A DNA stretch of 64,000 nucleotides, taken from assembly GCA_904063045.1 (NCBI GenBank), contig CAJFCJ010000005.1, forward strand, positions 6,703 through 70,702. Reading direction: 5' to 3'. Below are positions 32,795 through 43,974 of the stretch, in pieces (position 1 is the stretch's first letter; each line of letters opens with the position of its first letter). The notes under the pieces were generated by a model that was given only the letters and a program-made list of their open reading frames with translations, searched no databases and had not been told where the DNA came from. This DNA comes from Dimorphilus gyrociliatus (taxonomy: Eukaryota; Annelida; Polychaeta; Dinophilidae). Both the position numbers and the translations under genes were made by a program.

Positions 32795-32887
32795 TTTCCA
32801 CTGTGGACATTTCTCCTGTGGATATTTTCCTCTGTGGACGTTTTCTCCTGTGGACGTTTTCTCTTGTGGACGTTTTCTCCATAAACC
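32795..32887. repeat. MULE right terminal inverted repeat
   Basis: Five units of TGTGGACGTTTTCTC type, the reverse complement of those at 30472-30582, ending CTCCATAAACC directly before the 9-bp target duplication. Confidence 0.88.
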
Positions 32888-33375
32888 GAATCTACATTAG
32901 ACTACAGTTATGGATATCTTTTGAATTCTCCTGGAGCTGTTATCATTGTACATGAAATTATACAAGAGATATAACAAATACCTTATGCTATAACTTGGGC
33001 TATCATTCTCCAATATCATTTCATACAGCTGGAGAACTAGGCCAAAATCGAAATTGTAAAGAAGAAGATACCCAAAAGTCTAAAAATGATTGTTGTTTTC
33101 AGTGAGAATGAGTTATATGATGAAAAGAAAATGCATTAATTTTTTTAACAAAATGTTATTTTCAGCAAACAGACTTTGAATTGTAAGGGAAGAAAAATAT
33201 TAATGCTGAAATGCTTCAACAAAACACGTACTCTAACCAGATGAGAAAATATCCACACTTTTGCATTGCTTCCTCCCAAACTCTTTTGCAACTTATAAAA
33301 CCTTACGAATCATTATACCTGTGATAAAAATGTATTACAAATGTATCCCATCGTCCTGAAATCTCATGACTTTCA

Positions 33376-33394
33376 GTGGACATTTTCTCCTGTC
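33376..33394. repeat. Orphan MULE/MITE end
   Basis: A single AGTGGACATTTTCTCCTGT matches one unit of the nearby MULE terminal repeat but no partner is seen. It is probably the remnant of another insertion. Confidence 0.5.
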
Positions 33395-33408
33395 ATTAAA
33401 AACAAAGC

Positions 33409-33938
33409 TTGAGCCTAAACTTTTTAAATGTTTTTTTTCCCCATACATTTATTTACAATTTTACTATCTTTACAGATGACAATGACATTTTCAAGGTTGA
33501 AAAATCACATTCTTACAAAAAGAATCTAATTTGTGCAGCAAGTTTATATAATTTAAAAACAAGCTTAACAAATCAATTTTATAAAAAATTAAATAAAAAT
33601 TTGTATGCTACTCTAAAAAAAAATTCAAAAGTTTGAATTTTAAATGTAACAAGAACTTTAAACTTGAAGATTTTGAATTATTTCAATCAATGTTTGAAAA
33701 ATCATTAAACTATCATATATTTTCTATAAACATTAAAAATCATATTAATAATAAAGTTTACATTTTGCATTATGCAAATTTAAGTTTGAATTTGTCGAAT
33801 TATCTATGCGGCCATTTTGAATATGACACTGTCCATTCTCTCACCAAACCGCTTACAACTTCAGCAATTCTGTTACCATTTGCAAGTTTTAAAACTATTA
33901 TTCAACTGACACCGAAATGTAAGAAACTACAAAAATAG
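33409..33938 (+). pseudogene. Fragment of the SRCR-like repeated-module family
   Basis: Two frames, 33409-33636 and 33633-33938, overlap by 4 bases. The second contains NKVYILHYANLSLNLSNYLC followed by GHFEYDTVHSLTKP, matching the module end LCKNFGFDSLYSYFKP of the minus-strand gene at 20910. No signal peptide or membrane part is clear. It is probably a partial duplicate. Confidence 0.4.
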
Positions 33939-34239
33939 TTTTTTAAGCATAATTTTTTTGATTTTAAAAAGAAACTTTGTTTGATAGTTTGACTTAATTT
34001 GTAATTATATGAATTTGAAAGCAGAAAAGAAGGAATTTGGTTTCTGTGCACTTCATCCTATAAGTAATTCTTTGAAACTATATACCTAATTCAATACTAT
34101 TTTATCTATCAAAAAATTAAAAGAGTGCTTTGTAGAAATTACTTATAAAGTCAATGATGTAAAAATTGGAACACCAAAAAATTTCAATAGGCCAACTTTT
34201 GATTAACTGTAGTTATTTTTAAAAAGCCTTAAAATAATT

Positions 34240-34740
34240 TAGAGGGAGCTGAAAAGACAAAAATTTGAAATATAGAAGAATAAGATAAAGAGTTGATCTT
34301 ACACCGAAGGACTGCAAAAGAAGAAAACAGTATTGTCTTAGAACAACTTAGTGTTGTTAGAATTGTTTGATCATTACATGGTTATAAAGTGTACGACAGG
34401 AATATGTGGACACCGTAAATTTTGATAGGCCAACTTTCAATTATTTGTTGACTAGTATTTTGTGTCTAAATTCAAATAGAAAACGAGATAAATTGACATA
34501 AATTGAAAATTTTTTAAGAAAATGATAATATTTTGTGAATATTATTGGCAAAATGGCACCATCATCTTGAAGCAACATCTTGAAGTATAAGCAGGCAGAA
34601 CAAAACAATAGAGGTGGTCGAAAGAAGCTTTCAGACAGAGAGATAGCCAGGACGAAAAGGATTGTGAAGAAACAGAAAGAAAGCAAGGAAAGGGCGATAG
34701 CAGCAGAGATATTAAAGGAATTAGAAGTAGATGTATGTTC
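34240..34740 (+). mobile_element. Second Tc1-like relic, rearranged
   Basis: 34610-34735 encodes GRKKLSDREIARTKRIVKK and AAEILKELEVDV, homologous to the copy at 28345. A piece homologous to its RELKRQ-LTPKD region lies before it at 34245-34350, so the order is inverted relative to a normal transposase. Stops and frame changes are present. Confidence 0.65.
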
Positions 34741-34869
34741 ATCTCAGAGAAATTGATGACTAAAATTATTATTTTTATTGAATAATTTATTCATTTCAAG
34801 AAATTGACATTTTAAGAAAATGGATTTGGTTTATGAAAAGTGCTGTATTAAAGAGAGGACACACAGTTA

Positions 34870-34995
34870 ATTACACTTTATAAGAAATTATCAAGTGAGA
34901 CAAAGATATATAGATAGTAAGGAAACTTTATCAGAAAGTTCAGAGTCAGATTTTAGGCTCATGGGAGCAAATTGAACAGAGATCAAAAGGAGGTC
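34870..34995 (+). mobile_element. MULE transposase relic
   Basis: With one frame change the segment reads LYKKLSSETKIYR then KLYQKVQSQILGSWEQIEQ. This matches the C-terminal part of the MULE transposase at 30770 (LYKKLLSEKKICRQQ and YQKIQSQIFGLWEQFE). It lies on the opposite strand. No ends were found. Confidence 0.7.
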
Positions 34996-35439
34996 CTTTT
35001 CTGGTTTCCTGTGTCATCATCCGCTCCTTCTAAGAAAATGTCCTCTCTTAGTTTCTGTAAGCACATTGCTGATGTTGAAGCGAGAAGATATCATGTCATT
35101 AATCATAAATAATTATGAATATAACTGAAAATGCACCATTTTTGTGAAAAAATTCAAAGAGAATGCTTTAGAAAATATTTTCTAAACCAGCCAGACATTT
35201 TCTTACACAAAGAACATGCTAAATTCTTCATCAGCAATTGATGTAAATGTGTTGATATGGCATTGTTCTTTGATCGTTTTACAGCCAAAATACCTCGAGC
35301 AATTTGCACATATAGGATTGTCTTTTTGAACTAAGAATCCTTTGGTAGTCATTTTCCTTAAGCAGAAGCTACTTTTCTTTTTGATATTTATTTCTTCCTG
35401 TTAGGCCTATCAGAATAATATTTAATAATATTTTTACTG

Positions 35440-36180
35440 TATATCCCTCAATGCTTTTCCTATTGATTTTGATATTTTGCTTAGTTGGTTTAAAAAATTA
35501 CATAATTGAAAATCAATTTACAATTTTGTCGAACATATTGTTAATATGTATTTTAATGGTCCTACTCATAGAGAATGAATGGAATGCTTGGTATTCTAAT
35601 AAAGATTTCATCTTCTTAGGAAATTGGATTGAATTGGGTAAATTTACAATAATATTAAATAATTTATATTTTATCAATTATAATCTCTATATCAGTGGAA
35701 ATTTGGATTTTTTATGAAATTTAGTCATCATGACAATATTTTTGTATCAGATGATAAATTTTCCATACTTAGCTTTATCATCTCTCTTAGTATGCATCTT
35801 GATTACAATACCATCTTTTATCTTTTTATCTCTTACTTATGGTAAAATTCCAAAGTATTATTTAATGCATTTATATTGTTTCTTGGAATGTTCAGTAATG
35901 CACTCTTTTGCTTTAATTAAAACTCAAAGAGTATAAATTGTACTTTTATAAAAGATTTATAGAAATTCATCCTACTATTCATAGAAATGCTACAATTGAT
36001 GATTTGGCTGTTAAAGTTAATGTATAAACACTTGCATGGTCCCAAAGCAAAAGAATTTGTAAAAAGGACAAACGTTTTTATTCGTAAAATGTCATTTGTT
36101 TTTAACAGGATTTGTGAAAATGCTGGATATGATCTAGGTTTTCAAAAATGAATTTTTAAATCGTTTTAATAATAAAGCTG
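35440..36180 (+). pseudogene. Membrane / kinase-like gene fragments
   Basis: Short frames show a hydrophobic run (FLLILIFCLVGL) and EWNAWYSNKDFIFLGNW, then in another frame FIEIHPTIHRNATIDDLAV, faintly like a kinase catalytic loop. After an intron-like gap comes FNRICENAGYDLGF, like the local SRCR-type module. The order mirrors the receptor-like array at 25-30 kb. I treat it as remnants of a paralogue. Low confidence. Confidence 0.25.
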
Positions 36181-36334
36181 AGAAAATTTCTATGATAAAT
36201 GCATAGCCACTTTGGCATTAAAGAATAAAAAAGGCGCAGTTGTTCATTCAGTGAATATATATTCTTTTATTACTGCTATATTAAAAGAGCGCCATTTTGG
36301 AATTCATTACTTAAGATTAGTCAGTCCATTTTAC

Positions 36335-36412
36335 AATATAGGGTTTCACCTTAGGGATAGCCAAGAGACAGGGGTTAGCTTCATTTGTCGACATTTTCTA
36401 TCTACAAGATTA
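36335..36412. repeat. MITE fragment
   Basis: Contains TAGGGATAGCC, GGGGTTAG and CATTTGTCGACATTTTCTAT, similar to the right half of the 200-bp MITE family (GTGGACATTTTCTGTCG). The left half is missing. Confidence 0.5.
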
Positions 36413-36831
36413 CTTATTTCTCTGAGAAGGTAACGAGAGAGAGAATAAGCAACATATCTTTAAGATCTCAATTTGTCCTTAAATTGAAACATTAAATAAA
36501 AGTTCTAACCGTATATTTGAATCTTTACTGCAAATTGCTGACAGACTACACTAGAAATCAATGTATCCTCATTTGTTATTAAATATTCAGCAGAAAGACA
36601 AATATTTGTTTTGTTTGTCAAAAATAGATGAACAAAAATATCTCAAAAGTCTTAATCAAATATACAAAACGACCAGATGCGGATTGAATGATAATTGATT
36701 ATCAATAGTTCAGCCATCCAATTTTTTGCAGAATATAGCACTCAACTTTCATTCATAGAACTGCAATGTTCCTATTAATCCTTCAAATTGATATTATCGT
36801 TTTAATACAAGTTTTACAAACTACTTTTTCA

Positions 36832-37617
36832 GGTCTGCTTTCTTATTTCTTTTCATGTTCACACCAAAAACAAAAAAAACCTTTGAAAATTTAGCTTGTC
36901 CATATGAATATTTCCCGGGAAAAGCGATATCTGTCTCATCAATTCCAATTGCTGAATTTAATGGCGCTCATAGTGGTATAACATCTGTTGAAAATTGTCA
37001 AAAATATTGTGACAATAATCCATTTTGCAAGTAAATTTCTTTTGTTTAAATAGAAATTCAATATTCTAAGATAAAATGTTATCTTTTAAAGGTCAATTGA
37101 TTATAAAACAGGATCTAAAACTTGTTTCTTTAATAATGAATCAAAGCACACCAAACCAAATTTATTTAAAGTTGATGTCAGATATGATTATTATGGAAAA
37201 GTTACAGATTGTGGTCAGTATTTTAATTTAATGGAATAACATTTCATATTCATTTGAACAAATCATGCTGAAAACTCTCTCATCTTCTTCAAAGTTTATC
37301 ATTCTTCCCTATTCTTATTGTTTGTTTAAATATTATTAGGACATTATGGGTGTGGGAGAAAATTTGACTGATACCTTAAACCCTAATCTAATTGTTTACA
37401 TGGCTTCTACCCATACCCTGAATTCTAAGATTTTACCTCCCTGAATATTTTTTCTCAACCTCCCACCACCCTTCCCAGGGATATTATGTTTCTAACTATT
37501 TTAATACTTGTACAAATCTGATTAAATTGTACCTACATATAGATTTTGTTAATTATTTAAGGTAATGTGGCTCCACCTATTGAGACAAAATTCAGTGATT
37601 GTGCGAACTGCTACTAA
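36832..37617 (+). CDS. PAN/apple-domain secreted protein (small)
   Basis: An exon from about 36832 to 37031 encodes a hydrophobic lead, CPYEYFPGKAISVSSIPIAE and the PAN core ENCQKYCDNNPFC. After a short intron a second exon (about 37092-37214) gives SIDYKTGSKTCFFNNESK and ends VTDC. A third (37561-37617) ends FSDCANCY with stop TAA at 37615. Junction phases agree. The start codon is uncertain: the first exon may have an upstream partner. The second intron carries a possible MITE relic at 37347-37478. PAN modules are extracellular binding folds; partner unknown. Confidence 0.6.
37347..37478. mobile_element. Possible MITE relic in a PAN-gene intron
   Basis: Flanked by near-identical decamers GGACATTATG (37337-37346) and GGATATTATG (37479-37488). 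The interior starts GGTGTGGGAGAAAA and contains AAACCCTAATC. The inverted repeats are only partly recognisable. Likely a decayed member of the local family. Confidence 0.4.
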
Positions 37618-39170
37618 AACATAATTGATTAATGATTATAAACATTTATTACCATGAGATTGATCATTATGTTGTTTTTGCATATTTTCCACAGAGTGAC
37701 TAATGGGTGAGAGTCATCAATTCAGAAGTCATATGAAAAAAATTTTTTATTTATCAAGTTTTATTAAATAATTAATAATAATAATCTTGCTTTTAAAAAT
37801 GTGTATTGTTGGACTCAAATTAATAGTGAAATTGTTATATATAGTCTGACATATATACTACTGAATCAGCCAGCTAACCTTGAATATTAACCTATTTCTT
37901 GATGAATTATTATTTTAAACTTGCTTGCTGAACATGTTAGTTATAAAGAAAATAAAAGCTCGAGACAATTGCTATTGTTTAAGTGATTTAAAATTTCATG
38001 ACAATTTGCGAAAGTCTGATAAAAAAAGTAAAGATATTGTTTGTTGATAAATCAATGAGAACAGCCATGACATTTGAAATTCATAAATTTTATTAAATAC
38101 TACTCATTCAATCTCTGAATAGAATTGATAATGTTCAAGGCTTACCTTCAATTTTTTAGAGCTTGTTAATATTCTTTAGATATAGATTTTAAACTTTTCT
38201 CCAAAGTGTACTCATTAATTACTTATTAGAATACTTCTTCAATTAATTTTTGATATTTACTACTTAACTCCAATGCTATAGTTAATTAGTATAAAATTAA
38301 TGATCACAACAACTAAACATTGCTCCCTTTCTGCTATTTTACTCTACAAGTTAATATTTAAACTTATCTTTAATTGCATTTGACATGATACTCAACAATG
38401 TAGATATAAATTGTAAATATCCTATGCAAACTGTCTGATCTTGGGAAACCACATCCTTGTTCAGAAGAATGAAAGTATATTTCAAAAACTCTTAAATTCG
38501 TAACTGTTTAAACAAAAATTATTAAGGTGCAAAAAGTCTTGTCCACTTCCTGTTTTTGACAAAACTGTAGCCAATTTTGTTATTTTGTTATTACAATTAT
38601 TAATTTTATTGTGATAAAATTTTTCTTTTAAATTGAGATAATTAAAAAACAATTAACTCATCAAAGATTTGTGTGATTGAAAAATTCCTCTTTTTGGCAA
38701 GGAAAAATTGTCTGCTCTTTATCCTAAGGATGCAAATCTTCTACAATGAGCATAGCAGAAGATGACAATGGACCAACAATTATCAGATTATAAACATGCA
38801 AGTGTACTTTAAAGTGATCTAATAGAAAGCTCAATTGATAATTCTTATGTTTAAGAAAAGGATAAAGTTGATCATGCAGTTACCCTCTTGAAAGAAAAGA
38901 ATCAAAAAGATCTTCTACTCAACAGAGGATAAATTATTCTATGAAAAAACAAATGCAGTAGTGTTAGGCAAAAATTATTCTATAATTAGAATATAGCAAA
39001 GTTCAAGTATAAAAAAGGTACAAAGACTGTTGTAATAGTTTTTTAGCATGTTATTCAACAAACACGAGGATAAGGTCAAATTTTATTTATTTAACTTTTG
39101 GTATTTTTGAATATTACATAGAATATCTCAATATAAAAAATGTGTATGAAAATTCTTTTTTTTCTTTAAG
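37618..39170. other. Long AT-rich intergenic stretch with one dispersed repeat
   Basis: No gene was recognised. Part of it (about 38525-38700) is similar to 60390-60560; both share TCTTGT(C/T)CACTT, TTATTACAATTATTA and CATCAAAGA segments in the same order, so it is a repeat family. The rest is featureless. Confidence 0.45.
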
Positions 39171-39179
39171 AAATGGAAA

Positions 39180-39562
39180 TTATTTGTAAGTTTATTACTT
39201 TTTCCTAATTTTTTACAGATTTATATAAATAAAGAGAATATTTTTCTACAACAATTTAAATTTGACTTTTGAAAGATGTTTTGCAAAATTGGTGTCAAAA
39301 ATATGGTTGATTTACTTTATAGTATTATGGATCTCTTGAATGTTTCATAGAGTATCACATTCCATGAAACTTTTAGTATAAAAGGTTATACGTTTATTAA
39401 CGAAATATAAATTATTCATGAACAGAAAGAAGTTTGTTAATAACTCAAGATTTTTGCCAATTATATTAAGAGACAAAATAGCCAAACAATTTAAATTGGA
39501 CTCTGGAAAGATGTTTGCAAAGTTGGTGTCAAAAATATGGTTGATTTACTTTATAGAATCAC
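39180..39562 (+). repeat. Local duplication of about 130 bp
   Basis: 39255-39333 (AATTTAAATTTGACTTTTGA to TTGATTTACTTTATAG) is repeated at 39485-39559 (AATTTAAATTGGACTCTGGA to TTGATTTACTTTATAG) with few changes. Weaker similarity extends upstream of both. The second copy lies in the frame preceding a PAN domain. Confidence 0.65.
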
Positions 39563-40545
39563 TTTTAAGTAAATTATCATCAACAAGTCTGTATTATACT
39601 TATACAATTTGTTTAAAAAGTAATTTCCTGAAATCTCCTCTCTATTTATCTATCTATCATTCTCTAGCTCCTTGCAATTATATAACAACAGTTGGAAAAA
39701 GAGTGGATAGTATTCCATTGGCAACCCTTACAAATAGTAATTCGGAAACCTGTAAAAGCATTTGCGATAAATTGACAGAATGCAGGTAAGTATTGAAATT
39801 TATGTTATAAAATTGATTTTTGGAAAACTTCCTATACTCTCTTCCTTCTCTTTATCAGGTCTATTGATAGCTATTCATCAAGGTGTGAGTTCTTCAATCA
39901 AACAACACCATTGATAGATGAACTGCAAAATGATCACAATAGTAACTACGAAAAACCTAATAGTTGTGGTATGTATTATAATTATTGGAAAAATAATTTT
40001 TAAGAGAATAATGTACGTTTGTGTTTATACAGGAATATTTCCTATCAAAGGTAGGCTTCTTTGGATGCTAGAAAAAGTGACTCAATATTTCGTATTTTTA
40101 CCCCAACCTTAACCCATGATGTAATTTCACTATATTTATCCCTAATCATAAAAAAGGCAGGAGCCTAGCCCTGAGCTTCACCTTTATGAGACATTTTGTT
40201 TTACATCCGATTTCTTTATATATAGATTTGTTAGAAAAATATATATCTGTATATCTATTCAGATACCAGAGAATTCAGAGAAGTTACCGGAAAAACTTTT
40301 TCAGGAACATTTATTGCTAAATTCCAAGATGTAACCATAAATACTTGTAAACACTTGTGTAGCAATATTGCTGAATGCAAGTAAGCTTTTAAATTCAGAT
40401 CTTTTTTATTACATAATTGGATTTTTTTTTTCAAAGATCTTTTGTCAGAAGTCCAAATTATTGCACTTTTTTTTCGGATACGGAAGAAGAATCTGCAAAA
40501 GAATTGGTTAATGGAACAGGCAGATCGTATTTTGAGTTAGATCCA
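39418..40545 (+). CDS. Protein with two PAN/apple modules
   Basis: A frame from 39418 leads into a PAN half (CKSICDKLTEC) ending at a donor near 39786. The other half is at about 39860-39967 (SIDSYSSRCEFFNQTTP). A second module starts near 40262 (REFREVTGKTFSG, CKHLCSNIAEC) with its donor near 40381. It continues at about 40437-40545 (SFVRSPNYCTFFSDTEEE). Each module is split by an intron right after the same central cysteine, as in the PAN genes at 36832 and 58167. The N-terminal 60 residues are not PAN and may be intronic. No stop was located after 40545, so the 3' end is unknown. A MITE derivative lies in the intron at 40063-40208. Confidence 0.55.
40063..40208. mobile_element. MITE derivative (146 bp) in a PAN-gene intron
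   Basis: Starts GGATGCTAGAAAAAGTGACT and ends GAGACATTTTGTTTTACATCC, both recognisable versions of the family ends. The middle has CCCCAACCTTAACCC and AGCCTAGCCCTGAGC. It is shorter than full copies through internal deletion. Confidence 0.6.
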
Positions 40546-40996
40546 GGTATTTTTAAATTTACAATGATTATTATCATTTGTAACATCTATACATAAATCA
40601 TTAACAAAAACTACACATTTTTTACATTTCAAGTAGGTCATGTATTTAAAAGTTAGGTACACTAAAATTAGGGTAACATTGATTTTATTACAGTTATCCT
40701 ATCATCTATACATTCAAGCATTTATCATTAACTTTCTTGTAAAAAGAAGAAATAGAAGTCTTCTCAAAAAATTGTTCTAAAAGAGGTCTAATACAGTGTC
40801 CATAAAATGTATTGTGCAATATTAGTGTTTAATTATGAAATATGTGGTAATTGTCAGAAAGTGAAACATCAATTTTAATAATGTAAATTTATTATACCAA
40901 GCTTGTTTATTAAGATATAGATCAAGCTGCTATTTTGGAGTTTACCTACCTAATGACTGAAATCACCTTGACCTTCATACCATAAATAAAGAAATA

Positions 40997-42427
40997 ATGG
41001 AGGATTATTGGCAGTTTGGAAAGTCTGAGCACGAGCCAAGAAGACATAGATTTGAAATGATTTGTGAAGCACTGAAGTTATTATGTAATACTCTAAAACA
41101 AATCAATATCACAAGGTGTCATTTAAATGATGAAAAGGCAGAACATTTAGGAGGTGCTTTGTACAATTGTTCCACTATAGAAACTATTGACTTATCTGAC
41201 ACCAGAATAATAGGTAATGGATGTCAAAGTATCTTTGATGGACTACAATCATCTTGTAACACTTTAAAAGAAATCTATGTTGTTCGGTGTGATTTATATG
41301 TTGAAAGAGCAAATTCACTTGGAGAAATGCTATTACATTGTTGTTCAATAGAAACTATTGATTTATCTTTTAATTATTATATGAAAGATGGTTTTAAAAC
41401 AATTTGCCAAGGACTTCAAACTTCTGGCAAAACTTTAAGAGAAATCAATTTTGCAGGTTGTTGTTTAAACGCTCAACAGGCAGAGTATTTGGGAGAAACA
41501 TTACAGTATTGCTCTTCATTAGAAAGTATTGTGTTGTTTTCCAATGGAACAATGGGAAATGGATTTGAAATAATTTGTAAAGGACTTCAATCCTCTTCTA
41601 AAACCTTAAAATGTATTAAGTTAGGCAAGTGTAATTTAAATTGTGAACAGGCACTCCATTTAGCAGAAACACTTGAGTTTTGTAATTCATTAGAAGTGAT
41701 TGACTTGTCATTCAATTATAAAATGGAAAATGGTTTTAAAATGATTTGTCAAGGGCTGAAAACTTCTTGTAATACCTTGAAAAAAATCAATATTACTAGG
41801 TGCGATTTAAATGACGAACAAGCAACTTATTTGGGAGAAATGTTCCAGAATTGTTCATCATTTGACACTATAGATTTATTTTACAATAGATTATTAGGAA
41901 ATGGATTTAAAGAAATCTTCAAAGGAATTATATCTTCTTTCAAAACTTTAAAAGGCATTTATGTTTCAGGATGTTGCTTAAATGATAAACAAGCAAAAGA
42001 TTTTGGAGAAATGTTGCAACATTGTCCTTCAATAGAATGTATTGGTTTATCTTGGAATAGAGAAATGAAAAATGGGTTCAAAACAGTTTGTGAAGGACTA
42101 AAATCCTCTGCTAAAACATTGAAACATTTTGATGCTGTAGATTGTTGTTTAGATGAAGAACAGGCAAAATGTTTAGGTGAAACATTACATCAATGTTCTT
42201 CATTGGAAAGTATTTTGTTAACTGGTAATAGCAATATGGGAAATGGTTTTAAAACAATTTGTCAAGGACTTAAATCCTCTTCTCTCACTTTAAAACAGTT
42301 GGATATGAGTAATTGCTCTCTAAATGATAAACAAGCAACATTTGTGGAAGAAATATTCAAGCACACTTTTAGATATCTTGAAATATATAGAGACAAAACA
42401 TTGCACAAAATAACTATTTCCAATTAG
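40997..42427 (+). CDS. Intronless leucine-rich-repeat (RNI-type) protein, 476 residues
   Basis: One uninterrupted frame of 476 codons. It consists of about eight double repeats of ~56 residues with consensus LKxINxxxCxLNxxQAxxLGE, a MLxxCSSIExIDLS strand, then NxxMxNGFKxICQGLxSS. Compared with the 636/640-residue genes it is shorter and its repeats are more alike, which suggests expansion by internal duplication. There is no signal peptide or extra domain. RNI-like LRR proteins act as cytosolic binding scaffolds; the partner cannot be read. It follows the PAN gene by about 450 bp on the same strand. Confidence 0.87.
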   Translation: MEDYWQFGKSEHEPRRHRFEMICEALKLLCNTLKQINITRCHLNDEKAEHLGGALYNCSTIETIDLSDTRIIGNGCQSIFDGLQSSCNTLKEIYVVRCDLYVERANSLGEMLLHCCSIETIDLSFNYYMKDGFKTICQGLQTSGKTLREINFAGCCLNAQQAEYLGETLQYCSSLESIVLFSNGTMGNGFEIICKGLQSSSKTLKCIKLGKCNLNCEQALHLAETLEFCNSLEVIDLSFNYKMENGFKMICQGLKTSCNTLKKINITRCDLNDEQATYLGEMFQNCSSFDTIDLFYNRLLGNGFKEIFKGIISSFKTLKGIYVSGCCLNDKQAKDFGEMLQHCPSIECIGLSWNREMKNGFKTVCEGLKSSAKTLKHFDAVDCCLDEEQAKCLGETLHQCSSLESILLTGNSNMGNGFKTICQGLKSSSLTLKQLDMSNCSLNDKQATFVEEIFKHTFRYLEIYRDKTLHKITISN

Positions 42428-42971
42428 TCACATTTCTGAAATACATTATTGATCTGTTTGTGTAAATGATTAAAGTGAAGGGTTAGGGACAATGGAATTT
42501 GTAATATTAGGAAAACAGCTAATTTATGGTCAGGGTTAGAGAATCGACAATTTTGTTGTTTCTCAATAATTTAGAGATTATTATTAATAATAATCACTCT
42601 GACAATGTTTAAAGGGCAGGACTTTGAAAAGTTATGGTTCTTTTTATCAGGTTGAGAGAATATGTAACTTTTATGGGGGAATTATCGATATCCCAACATT
42701 TTGTGTTAATGAAATGATGATAAAACTGATAAATGATACTTTATCAACAGGTACCTTAAGCACATCTTTACACAAAAAATACCATGCCATATGTTTAACA
42801 ACAATTGCTAAGCCTTAGAGACATTGTAAATAAAATCTGATATCAATTTCTTCCCATTGGGCCTATCAGAGGAATGCTTAACAGTAATTTCCTTCTTTTA
42901 CTATCTTTTCTCAGGTTTTCTCAAAGGAATTAATGTATCTTCAGGACTTTCTTATATGACTATTCAAAATG

Positions 42972-43178
42972 GGGGTCGACAGAAAAAGTCCACAAATGAG
43001 AAATTTCAAGACAAAAATTTGGATTGAGAAATGGTTAGGCAGAAGAAGAGAGCAACTGATTTATACTTAGGAGGGTCTCCTCTAAGGGTTAGGGGTAATA
43101 CAAAAGGTTAGGTACAGCTAAGGGCTGGGTTAGAGTTAGGGTAAAAGCACTCATTTGTGGATGTTTTCTGTCGTATCC
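42972..43178. mobile_element. MITE-like element (copy 3), 207 bp
   Basis: Starts GGGGTCGACAGAAAAAGTCC; the right end, reversed, is GGATACGACAGAAAACATCC. It is flanked by the perfect 9-bp duplication TTCAAAATG (42963-42971 and 43179-43187). The interior carries AAGGGTTAGGGGTAAT and GTTAGAGTTAGGGTAAAA. It is close to copy 1 in sequence. Confidence 0.88.
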
Positions 43179-43261
43179 TTCAAAATGGTAGGATGCTTTT
43201 AGAACTTTCAATTGTGTTAAAATGTTAACTTTGAAATTGTGAATTGTTAAACTCTTAGGAA

Positions 43262-43552
43262 AGTATATAAACCCTTAGAATTCAACAGTTGTTAGATTAG
43301 TTTTCTAACCGCTTGCTTCGAGATAAAAGCTCAGAATATTCAATACATATTCTATCTGGAAAATACTGGCTTTCTGTTGAAAGTTTGATATAAAACTTTG
43401 GACAAATATCATTTATTTGATATACTTGTGGACGAACTTGAGGTTCTATTTGGACCAGTACTTTGGCGTAATATTAAATGAGCGGTAGGGACGAATACAG
43501 TTGAGACGAGAACGAAATTCCTACAATCATGATACAACAAAGTACAAACTTA
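43262..43552 (+). repeat. Dispersed LTR-like repeat (copy A)
   Basis: A TATATAAA-type start, a CAATACATATTCT block, then ACTTGTGGACGAACTTGAGG, GACCAGTACTTTGG, GGGACGAATACAG and an end ATGATACAACAAAGTAC. The same blocks in the same order occur at 62270-62573. The downstream half is also at 55789-55912 and, inverted, at 55591-55700. The TATA-plus-downstream layout resembles an LTR or leader of a retroelement. No coding region is attached. Confidence 0.6.
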
Positions 43553-43974
43553 TAGGAAATATGTGGACAAAGTAGGGAGCATAATCAGGCCTATGGAAGA
43601 GCTGACATTGTTGTTATCTTTAGGTAGTTTGAAGGGTTTTGTTGAATGTCCAATGATAACTAAAAATGTTATTAATAATAGTGAAGTGTTTTCAAAAGCA
43701 ATCAAAAGGGAAAAGATCATTTAACATAAAAACGAAGAGAAAAACGGCTACAATTTGTATAGCATAACAAAATTAGAAAGTATTCTGCAAGTATCAACCA
43801 AAGGGAATAAATTTCACAATTGGAAAAATGAAACATAATTAATCATTCACTAATGAAAAATGCTGAAGAGCACAATATAATTAAAAAAGAGATTAATGAG
43901 AAATGTGCTGATGAAATATTTTGCCTTGGCATTCATTTCTACGCTATCAAAGAAAGAAAACTTAAAAATGGTAT

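Larger units (their letters stand above)
30472..32887 (-). mobile_element. Mutator-like element (MULE), 2416 bp, with tandem-repeat terminal inverted repeats and 9-bp target duplication
   Basis: The left terminus (30472-30582) and the right terminus (32795-32887) are inverted copies of each other. Each consists of about five ~17-bp units of GGAGAAAACGTCCACA type. The element is flanked by the perfect 9-bp direct repeat GAATCTACA at 30463-30471 and 32888-32896. It carries a minus-strand transposase gene (30770-32449). A 9-bp duplication, long inverted repeats and a DDE transposase with a conserved FHWTQ motif define a Mutator-like element. The ends begin GGGTGCAGGAG and GGTTTATGGAG, close to the ends of the 200-bp MITE family in this window. 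Boundaries are exact from the duplication. Confidence 0.92.

Noticed and set aside
34441-34742. Minus-strand hydrophobic frames as membrane proteins
   Set aside because: They are antisense to the Tc1 relic coding sequence.
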